NCBI RefSeq assembly: GCF_001555965.1 | Contig: NZ_LSHX01000001.1 | Coordinates: 1-50,582 of the forward strand | Source of the DNA: Sphingomonas sp. CCH21-G11 | Lineage (GTDB): Bacteria > Pseudomonadota > Alphaproteobacteria > Sphingomonadales > Sphingomonadaceae | Reading direction: 5' to 3' | DNA: 50,582 nucleotides | Part shown: positions 1-8,266 of the stretch, one piece after another | Numbering within the stretch: the first letter of the stretch is position 1 | Layout of the letters: each line of letters starts with the position of its first letter | The notes under the pieces: generated by a model | Seen by the model: the letters and a program-made list of their open reading frames with translations, nothing else | Told to the model about the DNA's origin: nothing | Database searches by the model: none | Made by a program: the position numbers and the translations under genes

Positions 1-2
1 CG

Positions 3-1217
3 ATGAATGCCGCCTCCCCCGCCCCCGCCGACCTGCCGAATGCAGGCGTCGACACGCCGTTTGCACGGTTGCTCGCGCGGTTGCCGCGACGGTTGCGCGG
101 ACCCGGCTATGCGCTGCTGCGTCGCCCGGCCCTGCGCGCGATCGCTGCCGACCGCTCGACCCGGCCCCTCGCGCTTCTCGCCACCCACGACCTGAGCCGC
201 AGCGGCGCACCGCGCACCGTGCTGGAAATTGCCGCGCCGCTCCTCGAACAGGGATATCGCGTCATCGTGTTCAGCATGGCTGAAGGGCCGATGCGCGGGG
301 CGTTCGAGGAACTGGGCATCCCGGTGCTGATCGATCCCACGCCGGGTGCGACATCGGCCTATCTGCGCGACCTGGCCGATCGCGCGACGATCGCACTGTG
401 CAACACCGTCGTTACGGCGGGCTTCGTCGCAGCCTGGGGCGACCGCGTCCCGACAATCTGGTATCTGCACGAACTCAGCCTGCTCAAGGACCTGATCGAT
501 CGCGGCCGGCTGCGCCTGCCCTTCGCGCGTGCCGCGCGGGTCTGGTCCGGGAGCGAGATCAGCGCGGCGATCGCGCGTGCGGGCAGAGCCGATGTCCGCG
601 TCTTCCCCTATGGCATGGCGCCGATCGGCGAAGCGCCGCCGCCGCGCACCGACGGACAGCTGAGGATCGGGGTGTTCGGATCGGTCGAAGCGCGCAAGGG
701 CCAGGACCTGCTCGCCGACGGCCTCGAATTGCTGAACCCGGCGCAGCTTGCCGAGCTCGACGTCCGCGTCTTCGGCCGCGTGCTCGATCCCGCGTTCGCC
801 CGGCCGGTGCTCGCGCGCGCCAAGGCACAGGGCCTGTTCGACTATGGTGGCGAGCTCGATGCCGCGAGCTGCCATCGCGCCATGCTCGACGTCGACGCGG
901 TTCTGGTGTGCTCGCGTGAGGATACGCTGCCGCTCGTATCGCTCGATGCGCTGGGCTGCGGCCGCGTGCTCATGCTGCTGCCCGGCGTCGGCACCCGCAA
1001 CTGGATCACCGACAATGTCAGCGGATTGATCGCCGCGGATGCCAGCGGACCGGCGGTGGCCGAACTGCTTTCGCGGGCGCTCGCCAGCCGCGCGCGGCTG
1101 CCCGAAATCGCCGCGGCCGGCCGCAACGTGTTCGACCGGCATTTTTCCCAGGCCGAGTTCCGGCAGCGGCTGCTCGCCGAGATCGCCGAGCTGACCGGCG
1201 GCGCCGGATCGGCCTAG
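3..1217 (+). CDS. Glycosyltransferase, GT-B fold (GT1/GT4-like)
   Basis: This is a probable sugar transferase that moves a sugar from a nucleotide donor to an unknown acceptor, likely in polysaccharide synthesis. The first Rossmann half begins near residue 58 with THDLSRSGAPRTVLEIAAPL, typical of the acceptor domain. The donor-side half shows GVFGSVEARKGQDLL (about residues 225-240) and SREDTLPLVSLDALGCG (about 302-318), which contains the Glu-rich donor-binding motif of family 1/4 enzymes. There is no signal peptide. The ATG lies at the third base of the window, so a start further upstream cannot be excluded. At 404 residues it is a normal length. The acceptor cannot be told from sequence. 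Confidence 0.8.
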   Translation: MNAASPAPADLPNAGVDTPFARLLARLPRRLRGPGYALLRRPALRAIAADRSTRPLALLATHDLSRSGAPRTVLEIAAPLLEQGYRVIVFSMAEGPMRGAFEELGIPVLIDPTPGATSAYLRDLADRATIALCNTVVTAGFVAAWGDRVPTIWYLHELSLLKDLIDRGRLRLPFARAARVWSGSEISAAIARAGRADVRVFPYGMAPIGEAPPPRTDGQLRIGVFGSVEARKGQDLLADGLELLNPAQLAELDVRVFGRVLDPAFARPVLARAKAQGLFDYGGELDAASCHRAMLDVDAVLVCSREDTLPLVSLDALGCGRVLMLLPGVGTRNWITDNVSGLIAADASGPAVAELLSRALASRARLPEIAAAGRNVFDRHFSQAEFRQRLLAEIAELTGGAGSA

Positions 1218-1241
1218 CCGCCGATCAGGACGTCGCGGGGG

Positions 1242-1865
1242 TCAGCGCACGCCCGGGGGCGGGCCACCGGGGCCGCCGGGGCCGCCCGGAATGCCCTGTT
1301 GCTGGAGCTGCTGCTGCATCTGCATCTGACGAACGACCGCCTCGGGCACGAAGTCGATCATCTCGACATCGAAGATCAGCAGCGAGTTGGCCGGCATGGC
1401 CTCGCGCCCCGTTTGCGGGTCGGTACGCGCCTCCGCGCCATAGGCCAGCTCGGGCTTGATCCAGAAGCGGAACTTGGCGCCCTTCGGCATCAGCTTCAGC
1501 CCCTCGCCGAAACCGGGAACGACCTGCGCCGGCGACATCGGGGTCGGCTGGCGGCTGGCGTCAAAGGTCTCGCCGTTGCGAAACGTGCCGGTGTAGTTGA
1601 TCAGCGTCAGGTCGGTGTCGGTCGGGGTCGGCCCCTCGCCCGGTTCGATCACGCGATATTGCAGGCCGCTCGCGGTCTCGACGACGCCCGGTTGGCCACG
1701 ATTCCACGCCAGGAACTGTTCGTTGGTGCCGCGCGTCGCGACCACGCTCGCGGTCCCCTGCCACGCCAGCGCCACCCCCGACAGGGTGGCGGCCGCGATG
1801 CCGATCCACAGCCAGACGAGATAGCGTCGCTTGGTCGGTGCGATGGGGACGGCAGTGATCGACAT
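1242..1865 (-). CDS. FKBP-type peptidyl-prolyl cis-trans isomerase, membrane-anchored
   Basis: It probably catalyses prolyl isomerisation of proteins in the periplasm. I start at MSITAVPIAPTKRRY because the upstream in-frame extension is Arg-rich and poorly organised; this gives 207 residues. A single membrane segment (about residues 17-38, LVWLWIGIAAATLSGVALAW) acts as an uncleaved anchor or signal. The FKBP domain follows: ASGLQYRVIEPGEGP, INYTGTFRNGETFDAS, PGFGEGLKLMPKGAKFRFWI, LAYGAEA and LLIFDVEMIDF are all recognisable. The C-terminus carries a Met/Gln-rich stretch and then a Gly-Pro tail (GGPGGPGGPPPGVR), a low-complexity extension. It lies downstream of rpsU on the same strand, but a terminator separates them. 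Confidence 0.88.
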   Translation of the reverse strand: MSITAVPIAPTKRRYLVWLWIGIAAATLSGVALAWQGTASVVATRGTNEQFLAWNRGQPGVVETASGLQYRVIEPGEGPTPTDTDLTLINYTGTFRNGETFDASRQPTPMSPAQVVPGFGEGLKLMPKGAKFRFWIKPELAYGAEARTDPQTGREAMPANSLLIFDVEMIDFVPEAVVRQMQMQQQLQQQGIPGGPGGPGGPPPGVR

Positions 1866-1963
1866 GGAGGTTTCCCGATTTGGTGACGGTGCGTCGCGGC
1901 GGGCAAATTGCGCGAATTGCCGCGAAGGGCAAGGGCGTCGACGCCCGACCGCATCAAAAACGC

Positions 1964-2002
1964 GCAAGAAAAAGGGAGCGGCACGATGATCGTGCCCCTC
2001 CC
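1964..2002 (-). terminator. Rho-independent terminator of rpsU
   Basis: Arms GGGAG (1974-1978) plus GGCACGAT (1980-1987) pair with ATCGTGCC (1989-1996) plus CTCCC (1998-2002), with one C:C mismatch. On the minus strand the hairpin is followed by TTTTTCTTGC. It lies 70 bp past the rpsU stop. Confidence 0.8.
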
Positions 2003-2071
2003 CGTTTCGATACTCAGGTCATCGATCGATCGATTTGCGCGACATCTGTGCCGCGAAAACCGCAAATCCGA

Positions 2072-2278
2072 TCAACGGACGCCGTCGCGCTCCGCACGCT
2101 TGCGGTCCATCTTGCGCGCCCGGCGGATCGCGGCCGCACGCTCGCGCGCGCGCTTCTCGCTCGGCTTCTCATAGTGACGACGGAGCTTCATCTCGCGATA
2201 AACGCCTTCACGCTGCAGCTTCTTCTTGAGCGCCCGCAGCGCCTGGTCGACGTTATTGTCGCGCACGATGATTTGCAT
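2072..2278 (-). CDS. rpsU: 30S ribosomal protein S21
   Basis: Small-subunit ribosomal protein bS21, which takes part in translation initiation. The 68-residue product begins [20 protein letters not shown] and continues with the very basic [20 protein letters not shown] region, diagnostic of S21. It ends in an Arg/Lys-rich tail typical of alphaproteobacterial versions. An in-frame ATG ten codons upstream exists, but the family starts at [14 protein letters not shown] (2291-2294) lies rather far upstream of the chosen start. It is monocistronic, with its own terminator downstream and a short leader carrying two small palindromes. Confidence 0.96.
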   Translation of the reverse strand: MQIIVRDNNVDQALRALKKKLQREGVYREMKLRRHYEKPSEKRARERAAAIRRARKMDRKRAERDGVR

Positions 2279-2301
2279 AAAGCCGTCGGACTCCGAATTT
2301 G

Positions 2302-2332
2302 TTCTCAACAGAGAATCTGGTTCTCAATAGAA
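2302..2332 (-). promoter_or_regulatory. Two tandem small palindromes in the rpsU leader
   Basis: TTCTC-AACA-GAGAA (2302-2315) and TTCT-CAAT-AGAA (2321-2332) sit 24-54 bp upstream of the rpsU start, 19 bp apart. They share the core GTTCTCAA. They could be an operator or small RNA hairpins. No known consensus fits well. Confidence 0.25.
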
Positions 2333-2428
2333 TAGGGTTCGCCGGAACGTGGGTTCGCGACGTTATCGCGGCCCCTAACAGCGTTGCATGTCGATTTCAA
2401 GCGATTCCGCCCACAGGCGGCACGCCGA

Positions 2429-2596
2429 TCAGCGGCGGCGCTCGACCACCCATTTCCGCTTGGCCAGACGGCGCATCGGCACCCCGCAATGGGCGCAGCG
2501 GCTGACATACTGGTCGCCATCGGGGACGGCGCGCGCCGCATCGCGCTCGTGACGGCCCTGAACGCAACCCACCAAACCGACAACGCGACTGATCAT
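2429..2596 (-). CDS. Small zinc-ribbon protein, 55 residues
   Basis: A short minus-strand frame begins [20 protein letters not shown] and ends [20 protein letters not shown] plus RRR and TGA. It contains one CxxC knuckle (C34 and C37) and an additional Cys at residue 11, followed by a basic C-terminus. This suggests half of a zinc ribbon or rubredoxin-like knuckle, possibly RNA- or protein-binding. A GTG immediately precedes the ATG. The coherent CAHCG motif and the stop just after the basic tail argue for a real gene rather than chance. The family is not identified and the function is unknown. It lies between divergent rpsU and dctA on the same strand as rpsU. Confidence 0.55.
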   Translation of the reverse strand: MISRVVGLVGCVQGRHERDAARAVPDGDQYVSRCAHCGVPMRRLAKRKWVVERRR

Positions 2597-2709
2597 CACA
2601 ACGACCGCTCGAACAATCTACAAGGTGGCGCCCGCTAGCCGATTGGCGCGCGCTTGCAAAGTGCATCGTTGCGCCGCCCGCCAAGTCGGGCCAGAAAGGG
2701 CCGCAATCC

Positions 2710-4011
2710 ATGGTCACCCCCGTCGATCCCCCTGTCGCGCCGGCCGCACCCTCCGCCAGGCCGCGCTGGTGGCGACATCTTTACATCCAGGTATTGGTCG
2801 CGATCGCGGCCGGGGCGATCGTCGGCCATTTCTGGCCGGATTTCGGTACCGCGCTCAAGCCGCTGGGCGATGCGTTCATCAAGCTGGTCAAGATGATCAT
2901 CGCACCCGTCATCTTCCTGACGCTGGTCACCGGCATCGCGGCGATCCGCGACCTGGCCGAAGTCGGGCGCGTCGCCGGCAAGGCATTTGCCTATTTCATC
3001 ACCGTCTCGACGCTGGCGCTGGTCGTCGGGCTGATCGTCGCCAACACGGTCCGGCCCGGTGCCGGGCTGAACATCGATCCCGCGACGCTCGATCCCGCCG
3101 CGACCGCCGACTATTCGGCCAAGGCGCACGAGACCACGCTGACCGGATTTCTGCTCGACATCATTCCGACCACGCTGGTCAGCCCGTTCACGGGCGGCAA
3201 CATCCTCCAGGTCCTGCTGGTATCGATCCTGTTCGGCGTCGCGTTCGTGCTGGTCGGCGATCGCGGCCAGCCCGTGCTCGACCTGCTCGAGCGGTTGAGC
3301 GCGGTCGTATTCCGGATCGTCGGGTTGTTGATGCGGCTGGCACCGGTCGGCGCATTCGGGGCGATCGCCTTCACCATCGGCCAGTACGGCCTTGAAAGCC
3401 TGGTCGGCCTGGGCAAGCTGGTCGCGACCTTCTATGCGACGTCCCTTCTGTTCGTGCTGCTGGTGCTGGGCGCGATCGCACGTGCGGCCGGTTTCTCGAT
3501 CCTCCGGCTCATCCGCTATCTGCGCGCCGAGCTGCTGCTGGTGCTCGGCACCTCCTCGTCGGAGGCGGCGCTGCCGGCGCTGATCGGCAAGATGGAGGAC
3601 GCCGGCTGCGCCAAGGCGGTCGTCGGCCTGGTCGTCCCGACCGGCTACTCCTTCAACCTCGACGGCACCAACATCTACATGACGCTGGCCGCGCTGTTCA
3701 TCGCACAGGCGACCGGCGTCGACCTGAGCCTGGGCGACCAGCTGCTGCTGCTCGGCGTCGCGATGCTGAGTTCCAAGGGCGCGGCGGGCGTGACCGGGGC
3801 GGGCTTCATCACGCTCGCCGCCACGCTGTCGATCGTGCCGTCGGTGCCCGTCGCCGGCATGGCGCTGATCCTGGGCGTCGACCGCTTCATGAGCGAATGC
3901 CGCAGCCTGACCAACTTCATCGGCAACGCGGTCGCGACCGTCGTCGTCGCGCGCTGGGAGGGCCAGCTCGACCGGGCGCAGCTGGATCGCGCGCTCGCAC
4001 GGTCGACATGA
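2710..4011 (+). CDS. Dicarboxylate/amino acid:cation symporter (DctA/GltP, SLC1 family)
   Basis: An inner-membrane secondary transporter that takes up C4-dicarboxylates or acidic amino acids with H+ or Na+. The 433 residues are normal length. Family signatures are clear: [20 protein letters not shown] (the serine-rich re-entrant hairpin), [20 protein letters not shown] (cation- and substrate-binding NLDGT), [20 protein letters not shown] (second hairpin) and [20 protein letters not shown]. The arginine in the last motif (MSECRSLTN) fits substrate carboxylate binding in this family. Its stop overlaps the ATG of the next permease (ATGA), so the two are co-translated. Exact substrate is not certain; dicarboxylates are favoured by the neighbouring oxoglutarate-permease-like gene. 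Confidence 0.9.
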   Translation: MVTPVDPPVAPAAPSARPRWWRHLYIQVLVAIAAGAIVGHFWPDFGTALKPLGDAFIKLVKMIIAPVIFLTLVTGIAAIRDLAEVGRVAGKAFAYFITVSTLALVVGLIVANTVRPGAGLNIDPATLDPAATADYSAKAHETTLTGFLLDIIPTTLVSPFTGGNILQVLLVSILFGVAFVLVGDRGQPVLDLLERLSAVVFRIVGLLMRLAPVGAFGAIAFTIGQYGLESLVGLGKLVATFYATSLLFVLLVLGAIARAAGFSILRLIRYLRAELLLVLGTSSSEAALPALIGKMEDAGCAKAVVGLVVPTGYSFNLDGTNIYMTLAALFIAQATGVDLSLGDQLLLLGVAMLSSKGAAGVTGAGFITLAATLSIVPSVPVAGMALILGVDRFMSECRSLTNFIGNAVATVVVARWEGQLDRAQLDRALARST

Positions 4012-5297
4012 GCGGTGCGGCCCCGGCGCGGTCGACACGGCTGCGTTCGATCATCGGCGGATCTGCGGGCAACCTCGTCGAATGGTATGACTGGTACGCC
4101 TATGCGGCGTTCACCCTTTACTTCGCGCCGCATTTCTTTCCCGCCGCCGATCCGACGGTGGAGCTGCTCCAGGCGGCCGGGGTTTTCGCGCTCGGTTTCC
4201 TGATGCGGCCGATCGGCGGCTGGCTGATGGGCGTCTATTCCGACCGCCACGGCCGCAAGGCCGGGCTGACCCTGTCGGTCACGCTGATGTGCGCCGGATC
4301 GCTGTTGATCGCGCTGACGCCGGGCTATTCAACGATCGGCATCGCGGCGCCCGCTTTGCTGCTGCTCGCGCGGCTGATGCAGGGGCTGTCGGTCGGCGGC
4401 GAATATGGCGCGAGCGCGACCTATCTGTCCGAGATGGCGGGCGAGAAGCGACGGGGATTCTTCGCCAGCTTCCAGTATGTCACGTTGATCGCGGGGCAGC
4501 TGCTCGCCTTGGGCGTGCTCCTGATCCTGCAGCGCGTCATGGCCGCCGACGCGCTCGAAGCCTGGGGCTGGCGCATCCCGTTTGCGATCGGCGGGCTGCT
4601 CGCGATCAGCGTGTTCTGGCTGCGGCGCGGACTGGCCGAAACCGAAAGCTTTCGCAATGCCGACCGCGCAGCGACACGGCGCTCGGGTTTCGTCGCCCTG
4701 CTGCGCGAACATCCGCGTGAGACGTCGACGGTGATGCTGCTGACGGCGGGCGGCACGCTCGCCTTCTACGCCTATTCGATCTACATGCAGAAATTCCTGG
4801 TCAACACCTCGGGCTTCTCGAAACCGACCGCATCGGCGATCAGCGCGGGCAGCCTCTTCGGCTTCATGCTGCTCCAGCCGATCGTCGGCGCGCTGTCGGA
4901 CCGGGTCGGGCGCAAGCCGCTGATGGTGGCCTTTGGGGTGCTCGGCGTCGCCTTCACCTGGCCGATCTTCACCACGCTGGAAACGGTCCGCGATCCCTGG
5001 CTCGCCTTTGCGATCGTGATGGGCGCGCTCGTCATCGTCAGCGGTTACAGCGCGATCAGCGGCGTGGTGAAGGCGGAGATGTACCCGGCGCACATCCGCA
5101 CGCTCGGCGTGGCGCTGCCCTATGCCGTGGCCAACGCGGTGTTCGGCGGGACTGCGGAATATTTCGCGCTATGGCTGAAGAACGCCGGGTGGGAGCGCGG
5201 CTTCTACCTCTATGTCACGGTGATGATCGGCGTCTCGCTGATCGTCTATCTGCGCATGCGCGACACCCGCCGCCACAGCCTGATCGTCGAGGACTAG
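4008..5297 (+). CDS. MFS permease, metabolite:H+ symporter family (alpha-ketoglutarate permease-like)
   Basis: A twelve-helix proton symporter for an organic acid or similar metabolite. The N-terminus shows the MHS-family motif [20 protein letters not shown], followed by [20 protein letters not shown] (the MFS loop 2-3 motif) and [21 protein letters not shown] second [10 protein letters not shown] motif occurs in the C-terminal half, as expected from the internal duplication. The 429-residue form starts at the ATG overlapping the symporter stop by four bases. This and the symporter form a two-gene transport unit. The substrate is inferred from similarity to KgtP. Its TAG overlaps the stop of the convergent receiver gene. 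Confidence 0.87.
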   Translation: MSGAAPARSTRLRSIIGGSAGNLVEWYDWYAYAAFTLYFAPHFFPAADPTVELLQAAGVFALGFLMRPIGGWLMGVYSDRHGRKAGLTLSVTLMCAGSLLIALTPGYSTIGIAAPALLLLARLMQGLSVGGEYGASATYLSEMAGEKRRGFFASFQYVTLIAGQLLALGVLLILQRVMAADALEAWGWRIPFAIGGLLAISVFWLRRGLAETESFRNADRAATRRSGFVALLREHPRETSTVMLLTAGGTLAFYAYSIYMQKFLVNTSGFSKPTASAISAGSLFGFMLLQPIVGALSDRVGRKPLMVAFGVLGVAFTWPIFTTLETVRDPWLAFAIVMGALVIVSGYSAISGVVKAEMYPAHIRTLGVALPYAVANAVFGGTAEYFALWLKNAGWERGFYLYVTVMIGVSLIVYLRMRDTRRHSLIVED

Positions 5298-5683
5298 AGC
5301 AGCATCCCGTCGCCGCCGCGCGTCGCGATGATCCGGCCGATCGCCTCGAACAGCGCATCCATCGCGACCGGCTTGAACAGCACCTCGTCGGCGCCGACCT
5401 CCAGGCAGCGTTCGCGCAGGTCGACCGCCGCATCCGCGGTCACCACGATCACCGGCACATGTGCCTTGGCGTCGGCGCGGGCGCGGATGCGGCGGATCGC
5501 CTCCATCCCGTCCATGCCGGGCATGCGCAGGTCGACGAGCACGACGTCGAACGCCTCCTCGTCGATGCGCTGCAGTCCTTCTTCGGCCAGCGACGCCTCG
5601 ACCATCGTCGCACCCGCGACGTCGAGCATGTCGCGGACGACCCGCCGATTCATCGGATCGTCCTCAATGAACAAAATGTTCAC
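5294..5683 (-). CDS. Single-domain response regulator
   Basis: A stand-alone CheY-like receiver of 129 residues with no output domain. Acidic pocket residues E7, D8 and D9 (LFIEDDP), phospho-acceptor D51 (VLVDLRMPGMDG), T82 (VVTADA) and K104 (LFKPV) are all present, so it should be phosphorylatable. The start is a GTG. It follows the hybrid kinase gene on the same strand with a 64-bp gap, so it is a likely partner in a phosphorelay. Without an output domain it may signal by protein contact or serve as a phosphate sink. Its stop codon overlaps that of the convergent MFS gene. Confidence 0.88.
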   Translation of the reverse strand: MNILFIEDDPMNRRVVRDMLDVAGATMVEASLAEEGLQRIDEEAFDVVLVDLRMPGMDGMEAIRRIRARADAKAHVPVIVVTADAAVDLRERCLEVGADEVLFKPVAMDALFEAIGRIIATRGGDGMLL

Positions 5684-5747
5684 GACCCTTGCTCCGATCG
5701 TGACGGCCAGGCGGTTTTGCGCTTCATCTTGCCTCTCCCCCTACGCC

Positions 5748-8216
5748 TCACGCCGCCTGCGGCACAAGGGGAGAAGGGGTCGCGTCGGTCGCCGCGCGCT
5801 CAAACAGCGCTGCGACGAGCGCGCGCGCGGCGATCGGTTTGGCGAGGAAAAGGTCGATCCCTGCCGCGTCGGCGGCGACACGATCCGCCTCATCCGGTGC
5901 CGCCCACAGGATCGCCGTGCGTGCACCCTGTGTCGAGGCAACGGACGCAAGACGTTGCATTGCCGGAACAACCTCACCCGACTGTGCCAGCGTCGCCTGA
6001 TCGATCAGCACGAGCGCGAGACGGCGTGAGGCGAGCATGGCGAGGGCTTCGTCCGGATCGCTCGCCAGGATGACCGACCCTGCATGGGGCTCGAGCAGCG
6101 CCTTGAGCGTGTTGCGCGCAATCGGGTTGCGATCGACGATCAGGAGGCCGGAATCGCCGTCCGGCACGCTTGCGGTCGGGGCGACCGCATCGATTCGCGG
6201 CAGCCGCACGATGAAGGTCGAGCCCACTCCGGGCGTGCTTTCGACGTGGATCGACCCGCCGAGCGCGACCGCCAGGTTGCGGCAGATCGCCAGCCCCAGC
6301 CCGGTGCCGCCGAACCGCCGGGTCGTGCCCGCGTCGACCTGTCGGAACGATTCGAAGATCATCGCCTGCTTTTCGGCTGGAATACCGATCCCGGTGTCGC
6401 TGACGCGAATCTCGATCCAGCGTGCGTCGTCGGTATCGAGCTGCGCCACCGCCAGGGTGATGCCGCCTGCCTCGGTAAACTTGATCGCATTGGACAGGAG
6501 GTTGAACGCGATCTGGCGCAGGCGCGCTGGATCGGATTCGATCCAGCCCGGCGCCTCGGCAAGCGCGAGCGTGAAGTCCAGCCCCCGCGCCTCGGCCTGT
6601 TCGCGCCACATGCGAGACACGTCGGTCAGCGTCGCGACCAGGTCGACGGGCATTTGTTCGACCGTCAGGTTGCCGGTCTCCATCTTGGCGACATCCAGGA
6701 TGTCGTCGACCAGCGCGCGCATCGTCACGCCGGCGCCATGGACCACGCCGATCCGGTCGCGCATTTCGTGGCCCAGCCGCGGATCGGCCAGCATCACCTG
6801 GGTCATGCCGAGGATGCCGTTGAGCGGGGTGCGGATTTCGTGGCTGGTCGTCGCCAGGAACTCGGTCTTCGCCGCGAGGGCCTTTTCGAGCGCGAGATTG
6901 CTGGCGGCCAGCCCGGTGTTCGCGGCCCGGACCTCGTTGCGGCTGCGGCGAAGCTTGACGACGCCGAAGCTGAGCAACGCGATCACGACCGTGACGGCTG
7001 CGGCGATCGCGGCGAACAGGATCCATTGCAGCCGCGCGCGCGCACGCTCGAAATCGATGCTGCGCTTGAGTTCTTCCGCCTTGAGCTGAGCGATGCGCAG
7101 CTCCTGGTTCTGGAAATCGAAGCGTGCCGACATCAGCGCCGAGCCGGTCGATGCGGCGACGCGAGTCGCCTCGTCGTTCAGCCGCTTGGCGGCTTCGAGA
7201 TGCTGGAGCGCCAAACGCGTCTCGCCTGCACGCGCAAAAATGTCATGCGCGAGCGCGTGCGCCTCCGCAAAGGGCGCGTCGGTCGCGGTGATGTCGACCC
7301 CGCTGAAGCTCTCCGCGATCAGGCGTCGCGCAACGCCGAGGTCGCCACGCGCCAGCGCGGCCTGGGCACGCAGCGCCAGCGAATTGTGGCTGGTCCCGCC
7401 GGTCAGGGCGACTTCTTCACGGATGACCTTTTCGGCGCGGGCGATCTCGCCCGATTCGAGCAGGTTGCGGGCGACGTTGCGCAATACCTGGGATTCGATG
7501 CCCACGCTGCCCAGCGTGCGCGCGAGCGCCAGTGCCGACTGATATTCGCGATCTGCTTCGGCGAACTTCTCGACCTGTCGAAGGACGTTGCCGCGGTTAT
7601 TATGTGCGGCAATGCGAACCGCCGGGTCGCCGGCATAGATTTCGGCCGATTGCTGATAGTAGCGCGCCGCCCGGTCGAAATCCCGCGCCTCGCGATACAG
7701 CCAGGCGATGCCCTGCAGGCTGATCGCCTGACTGCGCTTGTCGTCTATCGATCGGAAAACGGTGAAGGCCCGCTGATAGCTCTGCAAAGCTTCGGCCGGC
7801 TGCGAGCCGGCAATTTGAATGGCAGCGAGCGAAAGCAGCAGCTTGCCGCGAAGTTGAAGATCGTCGCCACTCCTGCGCACGAGCGCCAATCCCGCGTCGA
7901 TATACGGCCTTGCCTGTTCCGGTCGATCAAGCCGCGTCAGCGCCTCTCCCTTAAGTCCGTTGGCTATCGCAATGACGTGAGTTCGCTCCGGCGTGATCGA
8001 AGCGGTACGCATTCTGGCGAAAATCCGATCGGCGATCGACAATGCTCGCGTAGGATCGGCAAACATTGCCGCCTCGGCCGCGTGGATCATCCGGTCAGTC
8101 TCCCGGTCGGAGCCACTATGTTCGGATCGGGCTGGCGTAGCAAAGCTCAGCGCAGCCACCGCCAGTGAAGAAACTGTGATTGCCGCGAAGCGGGACCGGA
8201 GCGTCTGCAAGCCCAT
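5748..8216 (-). CDS. Hybrid sensor histidine kinase with periplasmic TPR sensor
   Basis: A membrane sensor kinase of 822 residues. A signal segment at residues 1-30 is followed by an extracytoplasmic region of TPR-like helical repeats (about 40-375, for example RAARYYQQSAEIY and ADREYQSALALART). A membrane helix follows at 398-421, then a short coiled coil. HisKA has the phospho-accepting H459 (FLATTSHEIRTPLNGILGMT). The ATPase domain shows N box NLLSNAIKF, G1 DTGIGIP and G2 GGTGLGLAI. A C-terminal receiver (about 690-805) keeps D739 and K793 but has only VDRN where most receivers have an acidic pair, so its chemistry may be altered. The TPR region suggests it senses a peptide or protein ligand. 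It is followed by a stand-alone receiver gene. Confidence 0.92.
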   Translation of the reverse strand: MGLQTLRSRFAAITVSSLAVAALSFATPARSEHSGSDRETDRMIHAAEAAMFADPTRALSIADRIFARMRTASITPERTHVIAIANGLKGEALTRLDRPEQARPYIDAGLALVRRSGDDLQLRGKLLLSLAAIQIAGSQPAEALQSYQRAFTVFRSIDDKRSQAISLQGIAWLYREARDFDRAARYYQQSAEIYAGDPAVRIAAHNNRGNVLRQVEKFAEADREYQSALALARTLGSVGIESQVLRNVARNLLESGEIARAEKVIREEVALTGGTSHNSLALRAQAALARGDLGVARRLIAESFSGVDITATDAPFAEAHALAHDIFARAGETRLALQHLEAAKRLNDEATRVAASTGSALMSARFDFQNQELRIAQLKAEELKRSIDFERARARLQWILFAAIAAAVTVVIALLSFGVVKLRRSRNEVRAANTGLAASNLALEKALAAKTEFLATTSHEIRTPLNGILGMTQVMLADPRLGHEMRDRIGVVHGAGVTMRALVDDILDVAKMETGNLTVEQMPVDLVATLTDVSRMWREQAEARGLDFTLALAEAPGWIESDPARLRQIAFNLLSNAIKFTEAGGITLAVAQLDTDDARWIEIRVSDTGIGIPAEKQAMIFESFRQVDAGTTRRFGGTGLGLAICRNLAVALGGSIHVESTPGVGSTFIVRLPRIDAVAPTASVPDGDSGLLIVDRNPIARNTLKALLEPHAGSVILASDPDEALAMLASRRLALVLIDQATLAQSGEVVPAMQRLASVASTQGARTAILWAAPDEADRVAADAAGIDLFLAKPIAARALVAALFERAATDATPSPLVPQAA

Positions 8217-8266
8217 GTCTCAGGTGATGCCAGAATGCGGTTAACCACTGGCTAAAATCGGCGGTA

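Noticed and set aside
2301..2323. LexA box in the rpsU leader
   Set aside because: Two GTTC motifs are present, but alphaproteobacterial LexA boxes are GTTC-N7-GTTC; the spacing here is 15, so it does not fit.
2635..4038. Long minus-strand open frame opposite dctA
   Set aside because: It is exactly antisense to a clear SLC1 symporter and has the Arg/Asp/Gly/Gln-rich composition typical of GC-rich antisense frames. No domain is visible.
5731..5780. Terminator or repeat at the 3' end of the kinase gene
   Set aside because: CTCTCCCC and GGGGAGAAGG partly resemble the atp-operon repeat, but pairing is imperfect and half lies within the coding region. Not called as a separate element.
6084..8168. 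694-codon plus-strand open frame opposite the hybrid kinase
   Set aside because: Antisense to a kinase with all conserved boxes; no coherent domain.
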